From Candidatus Aminicenantota bacterium (GTDB lineage Bacteria > Acidobacteriota > Aminicenantia > UBA2199), in contig JAUWNT010000059.1 of NCBI GenBank assembly GCA_030612495.1, positions 1 to 12,858 of the forward strand: DNA of 12,858 bases, written 5' to 3'. The notes beneath the pieces are model-generated. The model saw only the letters and a program-made list of their open reading frames with translations, did not search any database and was not told where the DNA came from. Of this stretch, positions 6,040-12,858 are shown in pieces. A program made the position numbers and the translations under genes. How positions within the stretch are numbered: the stretch's first letter is position 1; the number at the start of each line of letters is the position of its first letter.

Positions 6040-8547
6040 ATGAATACTGAAGCTAAAGCCAGAATCAAAATAAATAAGTTACTTGAAAAGTCTGGCTGGC
6101 GTTTTTTTGATGATGTAAATGGGAAAACCAATATCCAATTGGAAAATGGAGTCAAAATCACCAAAATCCATATCGATGAATTTGGAGAAAATTTTGAGAA
6201 GACCAGTAAGGGATATATTGACTTCCTGTTATTGGATGAGAATGGTTTTCCTCATGTGGTATTGGAGGCTAAGAGAGAAGAAAAAAATCCTTTGGATGGT
6301 AAGGAACAAGCCCGTAAATATGCCAAATCCCTTAATGTCCGTTATGTTATTCTTTCAAATGGGAATCTTCACTATTTCTGGGACATGGAAACTGGTAATC
6401 CTAAAATCATTACCCAGTTCCCCACGCAGGAATCTTTAAAAAGTCATTCTACATTTAAACCCAATCCTCAAACCTTAGTGAATGAATTGGTAGACGATGA
6501 TTATATTGTTCTAACCCAAAGACCTGATTATGCTTCTGACCCACGATGGATAAATGAGCATCAACGAAAAGATTTCATCATAGAAAATCAACTTATGTTT
6601 ATGCGTCCTTACCAGAAAAGAGCTGTTCATTCTATACAGAAAGCAGTTAGTAATGGAAATGACCGCTTCTTATTTGAGATGGCAACTGGAACTGGGAAAA
6701 CTTTAATCGCAGCAGCCGTTATAAAACTGTTTCTTAGAACAGGGAATGCCAAACGGATTTTATTCCTTGTAGACCGTATTGAACTTGAAGATCAGGCAAA
6801 GAAGGCCTTTAGAAGATATTTAAAAAATGATTACAAGACGGTAATTTTTAAGGAGAACCGTGATGACTGGAATAAAGCTGAAATTGTGGTTTCCACAGTT
6901 CAATCTTTTATGGTGAACAATAAATATCAGTATCTCTTTTCACCCACTGATTTTGATCTGGTCATTTCTGACGAAGCGCATCGTTCAATCGGTGGGAATA
7001 GTCGGGCAGTGTTTGAATACTTTATCGGCTATAAACTTGGTCTGACTGCTACACCTAAAGATTACTTAAAAAACGTCAAAAATATAAATGAAAGGGATCC
7101 AAGAGAAATCGAAAGACGCTTATTGTTGGATACGTATAAAACTTTTGGTTGCCCTAGTGGAGAACCAACCTTTCGTTACTCATTACTGGAGGGAGTAAAA
7201 AATGGTTGGTTGATTAATCCAGTGGTAGTGGATGCCCGAACGGAAATCACAACCCAGTTGCTATCAGATAAGGGATATTCTATTATGATTACAGATGATG
7301 AAGGAGTGGAAAATGAGGCATTTTTTACCCATCATGATTTTGAACGAAAATTCTTTTCTGAAAAAACCAATAGAATTTTTTGCAAGACCTTTATTGAAAA
7401 TGCTTTACTGGACCCTTTAAGCGGAGAAATTGGGAAAACCATTATATTTTGTGTAAGTCAAAAGCATGCCTCAAAAATAGTTAAGTTCCTGAACGAATAC
7501 GCCCACCAATTATTTCCTGAAAAATACAATTCAGATTTTGCTGTTCAGGTAACTTCAAGTATCCCCTATGCTCAGCAATTCACGATCAATTTTTCCAATA
7601 ACAACCTGAATGGGAAAACTAGATTTTTAGATACTTATGATTCCAGTAAAACAAGGGCTTGTGTGACTGTGGGTATGATGACGACAGGATACGATTGCCA
7701 GGATATCCTTAACCTTTGTTTACTACGGCCGATCTTTTCACCAACTGATTTTGTGCAAATTAAGGGTAGAGGAACCCGGACCTATTCTTTTAAATATATA
7801 CGGAGAGATGAAATCGGAAATATTGAGGAGATATCCATACAAAAAGATAAATTCAAAATATTTGATTTCTTTGCCAATTTTGAATACTTTGAGGAAAAAT
7901 ACAATTATGACGAAGTTCTAAAACTTCCAAAATTTAAAGAGAAAGGATTAGAAGGTAATGGAGGCATTATTATTGACACACTTACAATCCATAAATTTGA
8001 TCCTTTAAAAACAATAAAAGAGACAGCTGTAGGGCTAAAAGGAATGAGAGTTGACCGGGAATTGTTTGGTCATTTTGCTGAGAAGGTCAGACAATATGAT
8101 TTTATTAGGCAAAAGGTAAAAGAAGAGGATTTTCAGGCAGCTGAGGAATACATTAAAGAGAAAATCTTTGACAAACCAGAAGAATACTATAACCTTGAAA
8201 AACTTCGTAGAGCTGCCCAGGTAGATCGCAGGATTACCCTCAGGGAAATACTTGAAAAAATATTTAATCTTATACCCAGCTTTAAATCAAAGGATGAACT
8301 TTTAGAGGAAGAATGCAGTAAGTTCATTGCTATTTTTAAACCAGCAATGGAATTCATTTTACCCATTAAAAACTTTATAAAGGCTTATATTCTGGATAGC
8401 AAAGTAAGAAAGATTGTAGATTCAAAACAATATGCCCTTTTTGCCACCAGTCCAATACAGGATGATTTTCGAGCGCTTTCACCTGAGTTGAGAAAAATCA
8501 TTCCTGAGTATGTAAAGGATTATGTCCCACTCAATACTTATATGTAG
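6040..8547 (+). CDS. hsdR: Type I restriction enzyme R subunit, EcoEI-like HsdR
   Basis: ATP-dependent DNA translocase and endonuclease subunit that cleaves DNA unmodified at the cognate site, acting in complex with the M and S functions of the next gene. The 835-residue protein has an N-terminal PD-(D/E)XK nuclease: Asp61 in GYIDFLL, then EAK at 76-78, with a downstream QARKYA. The superfamily 2 motor follows: Walker A ATGTGKT (215-221), DEAH (311-314), TATP (336-339) and motif VI QIKGRGTR (573-580). The C-terminal 180 or so residues fit the EcoEI R-type C-terminal domain. Length matches EcoEI HsdR (about 810) rather than the longer EcoKI or EcoR124 types. An in-frame TAA at 6013 blocks a longer start. 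The nearest purine-rich site, AAGGGGA (6014-6020), is 19 bases from the ATG, too far for a normal Shine-Dalgarno, so translation may be weak or regulated. All catalytic motifs are intact. Confidence 0.94.
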   Translation: MNTEAKARIKINKLLEKSGWRFFDDVNGKTNIQLENGVKITKIHIDEFGENFEKTSKGYIDFLLLDENGFPHVVLEAKREEKNPLDGKEQARKYAKSLNVRYVILSNGNLHYFWDMETGNPKIITQFPTQESLKSHSTFKPNPQTLVNELVDDDYIVLTQRPDYASDPRWINEHQRKDFIIENQLMFMRPYQKRAVHSIQKAVSNGNDRFLFEMATGTGKTLIAAAVIKLFLRTGNAKRILFLVDRIELEDQAKKAFRRYLKNDYKTVIFKENRDDWNKAEIVVSTVQSFMVNNKYQYLFSPTDFDLVISDEAHRSIGGNSRAVFEYFIGYKLGLTATPKDYLKNVKNINERDPREIERRLLLDTYKTFGCPSGEPTFRYSLLEGVKNGWLINPVVVDARTEITTQLLSDKGYSIMITDDEGVENEAFFTHHDFERKFFSEKTNRIFCKTFIENALLDPLSGEIGKTIIFCVSQKHASKIVKFLNEYAHQLFPEKYNSDFAVQVTSSIPYAQQFTINFSNNNLNGKTRFLDTYDSSKTRACVTVGMMTTGYDCQDILNLCLLRPIFSPTDFVQIKGRGTRTYSFKYIRRDEIGNIEEISIQKDKFKIFDFFANFEYFEEKYNYDEVLKLPKFKEKGLEGNGGIIIDTLTIHKFDPLKTIKETAVGLKGMRVDRELFGHFAEKVRQYDFIRQKVKEEDFQAAEEYIKEKIFDKPEEYYNLEKLRRAAQVDRRITLREILEKIFNLIPSFKSKDELLEEECSKFIAIFKPAMEFILPIKNFIKAYILDSKVRKIVDSKQYALFATSPIQDDFRALSPELRKIIPEYVKDYVPLNTYM

Positions 8548-8558
8548 GAGGAAATCGG

Positions 8559-11009
8559 ATGTTGGACCATGAAACTAAACGGAAGATTGACAATGCACGA
8601 GATATTCTGGTTGGAAAAGTACCAGATCCCAAATCTCAAGTAGAACAGATTACCATAGCCCTGATTTATAAATTTATGGACGATATGGACAAGGAATCTG
8701 AAGAATGGGGAGGTAAAGCCACATTCTTCTCAGGTGAATATGAAAAATACGCTTGGTCAAAAATATTTGATCCCAGAATGGGTGGGCATGAAATGACCGC
8801 TCTTTATGGGGAAGCAATTGAGGAAATGAATCATAATCCCAACATTCCTCAGCTATTCAGGGATATTTTTAAAAATGCCTATTTGCCTTATAGGAATCCT
8901 GAAACCCTTAAAAGTTTCCTAAAGCAGGTTAATGAATTCACCTATGACCATAGTGAACGTCTGGGTGATGCATATGAATATTTACTTTCCATCATGTCAA
9001 AACAGGGGGATGCCGGTCAATTTCGTACTCCCCGTCACATTATTGATTTTATTGTGGCTGTGGTTGACCCCCAAAAGAATGAAACCGTTCTTGATCCAGC
9101 ATGCGGTACTGCTGGATTTTTAATTTCTTCTTATAAGCATATTATGAAATCTAATATGAAAAACAGTCCTGGAGACCAGTTGACTCCTGATGAAAAGAGC
9201 CGGTTGATAAAAAATTTCTCAGGTTATGATATTTCACCTGACATGGTGCGGCTTTCCCTGGTCAACCTGTATTTACATGGTTTTTCAAATCCCCATATTC
9301 TTGAATATGATACATTAACCAGTGAAGAACGTTGGAACGAAACGACTGATGTTTTTTTGGCCAATCCCCCGTTTATGTCTCCAAAGGGTGGAATTAGACC
9401 TCACAAACGCTTTTCTATTCAAGCAAGACGTTCGGAAGTTTTATTTGTGGATTACATTGCAGAGCATCTGAATCCCAATGGACGGGCAGGTGTGATTGTT
9501 CCAGAGGGGATTATTTTTCAATCCGGGAATGCCTATAAGAATCTACGCAAGATGCTGGTGGAGAATTATTTGTGGGCAGTGGTGAGTTTGCCAGCGGGTA
9601 TATTTCAACCCTATTCAGGTGTCAAAACATCAATCTTTTTCTTGGATAAATCACTTGCCAAAAGGACAAACAAAATACTTTTTGTGAAAGTTGAAAACGA
9701 TGGTTATGGTTTAGGGGCACAACGTAAACCTATTGATAAAAATGATTTACCAAAAGCACTTAAATTTATCAGAAATACAAAAATAGCATTATCAAGGGGA
9801 CAAGAAATAGAAAATACAGATTTTGCTCATTTGGTTGAAAAAACCAAAATTGCTGAAAGTGGAGATTGGAATTTGTCTTTTAATAGATATATTGATAAAA
9901 GTAATTTTGAATTAATGCAATTTGACGAAATTGAATTAGGAGAAGTTGTTGAAATTTTGGATAAACTTCGAAAGCCAATTACAAAATCAGATAGAGTTAC
10001 TGGGCCATATCCATACTATGGTGCTACATGTATTCTTGATTATGTAGATGATTATATTTTTGATGAAAGGTTGGTTTTAGTCGGAGAAGATGGTGCTAAA
10101 TGGTCCTCAGGCGAAAAAACAGCTTTTATTGCAGAAGGAAAATATTGGGTTAATAATCACGCTCATGTTTTGAGACCATTAAAAGACAAACTAATTGATA
10201 TTTTTTTAGTTGAGGTATTGAATTATTTGAACTTAAATGAATATGTTACAGGTGTAACTGTTCCGAAGTTAAACCAAGAAAAATTACGTTCTATCAAAAT
10301 TCCCTTACCACCTCTGGATATTCAAAAAGCCATTGTTGGAGAGATTGAAGGCTACCAAAAAATCATTGATGGCGCCCGGCAGGTTGTAGATAACTACAAA
10401 CCCACAATAAAGATTGACCCTGAGTGGGATTTGCATGATTTAGGAAGTCTTGTTGAAGTGAAAGGTGGAAAACGGTTGCCAAAAGGTGAAAATTTTGAGA
10501 AAGAGAATACTAATTACCCATATTTACGAGTTGTTGATTTTTCAAATTATTCTATTGATTTATCAAAGTTAAAATACATTAGTGAGGGAACCTATAATCA
10601 AATTAAAAAATATATAATTTCAATTAATGAAGTTTATATTTCCATCGCAGGGACAATAGGTCTTGTTGGGATGATACCTCCAGTATTAGATGGAGCAAAC
10701 TTGACGGAGAATGCTGCTAAATTAATAATAATTGATAAGTTAAAATTGTTTCCAAAATACTTAGTTTATGCAATTGCGTCTGACATAGTTCAGAATCAGA
10801 TTAAAAAATTGACTCATGCTGTTGGCGTACCAAAACTTGCAATAGAAAGGATTAGAACACTTCAAATCCCTCTTCCACCGTTATCTATTCAAAAGGAAAT
10901 TTTTACTCAAATTGAAGCAGAACAGGAAATTGTGAATTCAAATAAAAAACTCGTTGAGATTTATGAAAATAAAATAAAGGATAAGATTGCAGAGGTTTGG
11001 GGTGAATAA
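8559..11009 (+). CDS. Type I N6-adenine methyltransferase fused to two-TRD specificity subunit (HsdM-HsdS)
   Basis: A single 816-residue protein that should both recognise the DNA target and methylate adenine in it, protecting host DNA and guiding HsdR. Residues 1-440 are HsdM: an N-terminal helical region, SAM-binding motif DPACGTAGFL (179-188) and catalytic NPPF (269-272). Residues 440-816 are a complete HsdS: TRD1 (about 455-580, with PYYGAT and VNNHAHVLRP), a conserved spacer IPLPPLDIQK plus helix (581-613), TRD2 (about 625-769, with GGKRLPKG and LDGANLTENAAK) and a second IPLPPLSIQK plus helix (770-806). M and S are normally separate proteins of about 500 and 400 residues; here they are joined in frame with no stop. 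AGGAGG (8546-8551), overlapping the hsdR stop codon, fixes the ATG 7 bases on and indicates coupling. GC falls sharply over both TRDs compared with the flanking methylase core and spacer. No gene symbol is given because it is a fusion. Confidence 0.93.
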   Translation: MLDHETKRKIDNARDILVGKVPDPKSQVEQITIALIYKFMDDMDKESEEWGGKATFFSGEYEKYAWSKIFDPRMGGHEMTALYGEAIEEMNHNPNIPQLFRDIFKNAYLPYRNPETLKSFLKQVNEFTYDHSERLGDAYEYLLSIMSKQGDAGQFRTPRHIIDFIVAVVDPQKNETVLDPACGTAGFLISSYKHIMKSNMKNSPGDQLTPDEKSRLIKNFSGYDISPDMVRLSLVNLYLHGFSNPHILEYDTLTSEERWNETTDVFLANPPFMSPKGGIRPHKRFSIQARRSEVLFVDYIAEHLNPNGRAGVIVPEGIIFQSGNAYKNLRKMLVENYLWAVVSLPAGIFQPYSGVKTSIFFLDKSLAKRTNKILFVKVENDGYGLGAQRKPIDKNDLPKALKFIRNTKIALSRGQEIENTDFAHLVEKTKIAESGDWNLSFNRYIDKSNFELMQFDEIELGEVVEILDKLRKPITKSDRVTGPYPYYGATCILDYVDDYIFDERLVLVGEDGAKWSSGEKTAFIAEGKYWVNNHAHVLRPLKDKLIDIFLVEVLNYLNLNEYVTGVTVPKLNQEKLRSIKIPLPPLDIQKAIVGEIEGYQKIIDGARQVVDNYKPTIKIDPEWDLHDLGSLVEVKGGKRLPKGENFEKENTNYPYLRVVDFSNYSIDLSKLKYISEGTYNQIKKYIISINEVYISIAGTIGLVGMIPPVLDGANLTENAAKLIIIDKLKLFPKYLVYAIASDIVQNQIKKLTHAVGVPKLAIERIRTLQIPLPPLSIQKEIFTQIEAEQEIVNSNKKLVEIYENKIKDKIAEVWGE
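10299..10397 (+). repeat. HsdS conserved spacer repeat, copy 1
   Basis: Encodes IPLPPLDIQK and a following helix (fusion residues 581-613), the arm between TRD1 and TRD2. Its counterpart is at 10866. In type I S subunits these two arms form the antiparallel helical spacer that sets the distance between half-sites. Its GC content is clearly higher than that of either flanking TRD. Confidence 0.8.
10866..10976 (+). repeat. HsdS conserved spacer repeat, copy 2
   Basis: Encodes IPLPPLSIQK and a following helix (fusion residues 770-806), the second arm of the S spacer. The protein repeat is 9 of 10 identical to copy 1 over this motif, but the DNA has diverged (different Leu, Pro and Ser codons). 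Recent slipped duplication is therefore unlikely. Confidence 0.8.
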
Positions 11010-11015
11010 ATAGTA

Positions 11016-12386
11016 ATGAATAAAAGAAAAAAAATACCTAAAAATATAGAAACTGAAGTTCTCACAAAGAGCCGACGGCGTTGTTGTATTTGTTTTGGTA
11101 TCAATAATGATTTAGATGAAAAAATTGGACAAATTGGTCATTTAGATGAAAATAAAGAAAACAATAAGTTTGAAAACTTGGCTTGGTTATGTCTTGTACA
11201 TCATAGTCTATATGATAGTACAACAAGCCAACATAAAAACTATACCATTCAAGAAGTTAAAGAATATAGAGCAAAACTATATGCTGAATTAGAACAAAGG
11301 AACAAAGGAAGTGATATTTCTAGAAAGACAAATGAAAAAACAGAAAAAAAAATAGAAATTCGAAATGATAAAAAAAATATTGATAAAGAATATGATAATT
11401 TAAAAAATATAATATCAGAGACAATAACAGATCTTAATAGTTTTAAATTTAACACAAAGTATGATTATAATTCAAATTCTTTGATAAATACAACTAATGA
11501 AATAATGGGGAAAGGTTCTGTAAGAATTTTTGTAAAACAATTTCACAAAATATTACAAAACTGTGTAAATAAAGGGAGAACATTAAAAAAGGAGCATCTT
11601 GACAATGCATTTACAGATGGAATTACAGAAAATATTATTTGGTTGAAAATAATATTAGAAACTGTTTTAGAAACAAACGAATTTATCCTAAACCTCTCTC
11701 AAACATTTAAAGAAAAATATTTCTTTCTTTATGATTTAAAAAAATACTTTAAATATATATTAAATAATCTTTTAAATAATAAAAAAAGCCTGATTGAAAT
11801 TGAGAAAGAATTGCTACCAAAGGCTATAGAATTATGTAAAGTTGTTAGAATGGATATTTTGGGGTTAAAAGAAATACTGAACAATATAAAGGAAATAAAT
11901 ATTTATCTTGAAAAGATAAATAAAGATTACAATTGGTTTTTATTCAATTTTAGTAAGAATCAAGAAATAGACGAAGCAAATAATGTTGTTCTTATTGATA
12001 AAGCAGCAATATTAATTACGAAAGATATATTTAAATATTTAAGAGAATTTGCTAAAGCAACAACAAAAAATAAACTTGAAATAGCATTACCTTATTTATT
12101 ATATTCAACAACAATTGAGGATTATGTCAATAGAGTGACAAAACAAAAAATAACGACAATTAAGCACAAAGATATTGATGAGGTTAAAAAAACACTAAAT
12201 AACCGTGGCCATTCTTACAAATCAACGGCACATTGGCCTTTAGTTCAAAATTATGAAAGAACAAAAGAAGGTCAAATATATTTTGCTATCACAGGAGATG
12301 AAAATAAAGTTTTTATCAATGCTGAAGGGTTAGAACTTCTTAACTCATATTTAGCTGCATTTAGAAAAAAAACTTTTCAATCTTAA
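11016..12386 (+). CDS. HNH-type nuclease-like protein with unrecognised helical C-terminal region
   Basis: Third gene of the restriction operon, 456 residues, starting 6 bases after the methylase fusion stop; GGGGTGA (10999-11005) lies 10 bases before the ATG. The N-terminal 95 residues show an HNH/zinc pattern: Cys23-x2-Cys26, His42 in GQIGHLD, Asn54 in FENLAWLC, Cys59, then His62-His63 and YDS. A conserved-looking tail follows (TSQHKNYT, then EVKEYRAKLY). By analogy with HNH nucleases, Cys23, Cys26 and Cys59 would hold zinc and His42, Asn54 and His62 or His63 would be catalytic. A lysine-rich, probably coiled-coil linker (about 100-145) leads into a long alpha-helical region (about 150-380) and a C-terminal part rich in aromatic residues (380-456). 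I do not recognise these regions. There are no signal or membrane segments, so it is likely cytoplasmic. The gene is very AT-rich (one hand-counted line, 11341-11400, is 15% GC). A DNA- or RNA-cutting defence role is plausible but inferred from motif and position. Confidence 0.8.
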   Translation: MNKRKKIPKNIETEVLTKSRRRCCICFGINNDLDEKIGQIGHLDENKENNKFENLAWLCLVHHSLYDSTTSQHKNYTIQEVKEYRAKLYAELEQRNKGSDISRKTNEKTEKKIEIRNDKKNIDKEYDNLKNIISETITDLNSFKFNTKYDYNSNSLINTTNEIMGKGSVRIFVKQFHKILQNCVNKGRTLKKEHLDNAFTDGITENIIWLKIILETVLETNEFILNLSQTFKEKYFFLYDLKKYFKYILNNLLNNKKSLIEIEKELLPKAIELCKVVRMDILGLKEILNNIKEINIYLEKINKDYNWFLFNFSKNQEIDEANNVVLIDKAAILITKDIFKYLREFAKATTKNKLEIALPYLLYSTTIEDYVNRVTKQKITTIKHKDIDEVKKTLNNRGHSYKSTAHWPLVQNYERTKEGQIYFAITGDENKVFINAEGLELLNSYLAAFRKKTFQS

Positions 12387-12497
12387 TCTTGAAAATAAAA
12401 GGAGTAATAATGCTTTACAGCTTGGCAATTTTTATTTAGAGATAAAAATATGATTAGCAGGATCAGGTCTTGCGTTGCAACATTGGGAATTCTTTTA
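12387..12497. other. Intergenic right border of the defence island with a possible gene remnant
   Basis: A consensus-like AAAAGGAG (12397-12404) lies 5 bases before an ATG at 12410 that opens only nine codons (MLYSLAIFI, stop at 12437-12439). This suggests the decayed or truncated start of a lost gene. An 18-codon ORF (12450-12506, MISRIRSCVATLGILLLK) follows and runs into the end of the barrel gene; it is probably not a gene. ATTTTTAT (12428-12435) and ATAAAAAT (12442-12449) form a perfect but all-AT 8-bp hairpin with a 6-base loop, which is too weak to call a terminator with confidence. Confidence 0.4.
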
Positions 12498-12858
12498 TTA
12501 AAATGACTTTCCTATTCTAAAATAAAAAATAGGATTATGATAAGGATTTTCCCCAAGAGCAACTCCTCCTGAAAATATAAGATTTTGCTTTTGAAATGAG
12601 GCTATTAAATTTATTTCCGTGCCAAAAGAAAATGAGGGTTTAATCTTTTTTTCTCCAGACCAGAGATTGCCAATATCTGTGAAAAATGTTAAGTAAACTC
12701 GTTCAAAGGCTGGAAATATCCATATAGCCCTTTCTATTTTCATTAAGGAAATTCTATATTCTAAATTAAAAATATAACCACCAGTCCCATAAAAATAGCC
12801 AGATGGGAATCCTCTCATCAGTCTAAATATGTTATTTTCATCTGAAATGAGATTTTGC
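12498..12858 (-). CDS. Omp85/BamA-like outer-membrane beta-barrel protein, C-terminal part only
   Basis: The frame is open to the window edge and continues upstream of the Met at 12818: codons reading NNIFRL precede MRGFPSG. The start lies outside the window. RGF in LMRGFPSG resembles the conserved (V/L)RG(F/Y) loop motif of Omp85-family barrels (BamA, TamA, FhaC, surface antigen D15). It is followed by alternating hydrophobic and polar strands (YIFNLEYRISL, RVYLTFFTDIG, LIFSGGVALG, PIFYFRIGKSF) and a terminal Phe, the usual C-terminal signal for barrel insertion. About 107 residues follow the motif, compatible with the last strands of a 16-stranded barrel. Without the N-terminal half it is not possible to say whether it is BamA itself, a TamA-like protein or another surface-antigen protein. 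It is convergent with the HNH gene. Confidence 0.7.
   Translation of the reverse strand, partial: QNLISDENNIFRLMRGFPSGYFYGTGGYIFNLEYRISLMKIERAIWIFPAFERVYLTFFTDIGNLWSGEKKIKPSFSFGTEINLIASFQKQNLIFSGGVALGENPYHNPIFYFRIGKSF

Noticed and set aside
8932..9123. Short + frame inside the methylase gene
   Set aside because: It overlaps the SAM-binding region of the methylase in another frame and shows no ribosome-binding site or family motif.
11027..11352. A8 (11027-11034) and A9 (11344-11352) tracts in the HNH gene, considered as phase-variation switches
   Set aside because: The gene is extremely lysine- and A-rich, so tracts of this length are expected. There is no broken frame to suggest switching.
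5874..12401. 9-bp direct repeat AAATAAAAG at 5874-5882 and 12393-12401 flanking the restriction operon, considered as a target-site duplication
   Set aside because: It is short, nearly all A/T and not next to any transposase, integrase or terminal inverted repeat, so chance is the simpler explanation.
1..12858. tRNA, rRNA, CRISPR arrays, insertion sequences and integrase genes
   Set aside because: I looked for these by eye across the window and saw none: no regularly spaced repeats, no tRNA-like cloverleaf with a CCA end and no transposase or recombinase motifs. Structured small RNAs cannot be excluded without a covariance search.

Overview
The window is AT-rich bacterial DNA with tightly packed genes and several clear Shine-Dalgarno sites (AGGGGG before arfB, AGGAGG before the methylase gene). 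A partial beta-barrel outer-membrane protein at the right edge implies a two-membrane (diderm) bacterium. ArfB and an NhaC-type antiporter with an extracytoplasmic N-terminal segment fit this. The lineage cannot be fixed from the sequence alone.

Left part (1-5868), housekeeping and transport: a 5'-truncated NhaC-family Na+/H+ antiporter on +, convergent with arfB on - (stalled-ribosome rescue hydrolase). Divergent from arfB runs a compact four-gene ABC-2 cassette, ATPase-permease-ATPase-permease, with gaps of a few bases or overlaps. It looks like a duplicated ATPase/permease pair that may form one exporter of unknown substrate.

Central part (5869-12497), a defence island: a promoter-bearing intergenic region (TTGACA, 17-bp spacer, TATCAT) precedes a type I restriction-modification operon. 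The operon holds an EcoEI-like hsdR, then one gene fusing the HsdM methylase to a complete two-TRD HsdS specificity subunit. A third gene follows 6 bp later, encoding an N-terminal HNH-type zinc/nuclease motif and a long helical C-terminal region I do not recognise. Hand counts of GC in 60-base lines show a mosaic inside hsdMS: the methylase core and the central S spacer are about 45-50% GC, while both target-recognition domains fall to about 18-28%. This is the pattern expected if recognition cassettes were exchanged. The HNH gene is also very AT-rich.

Right part (12498-12858): the C-terminal end of an Omp85/BamA-like barrel on -, running off the window.

The most noteworthy item is the operon R / M-S fusion / HNH-helical protein. 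The first two genes should form a restriction-modification enzyme with an unusual M:S ratio. The third is a candidate accessory or back-up effector. This functional link is inferred from gene order only.
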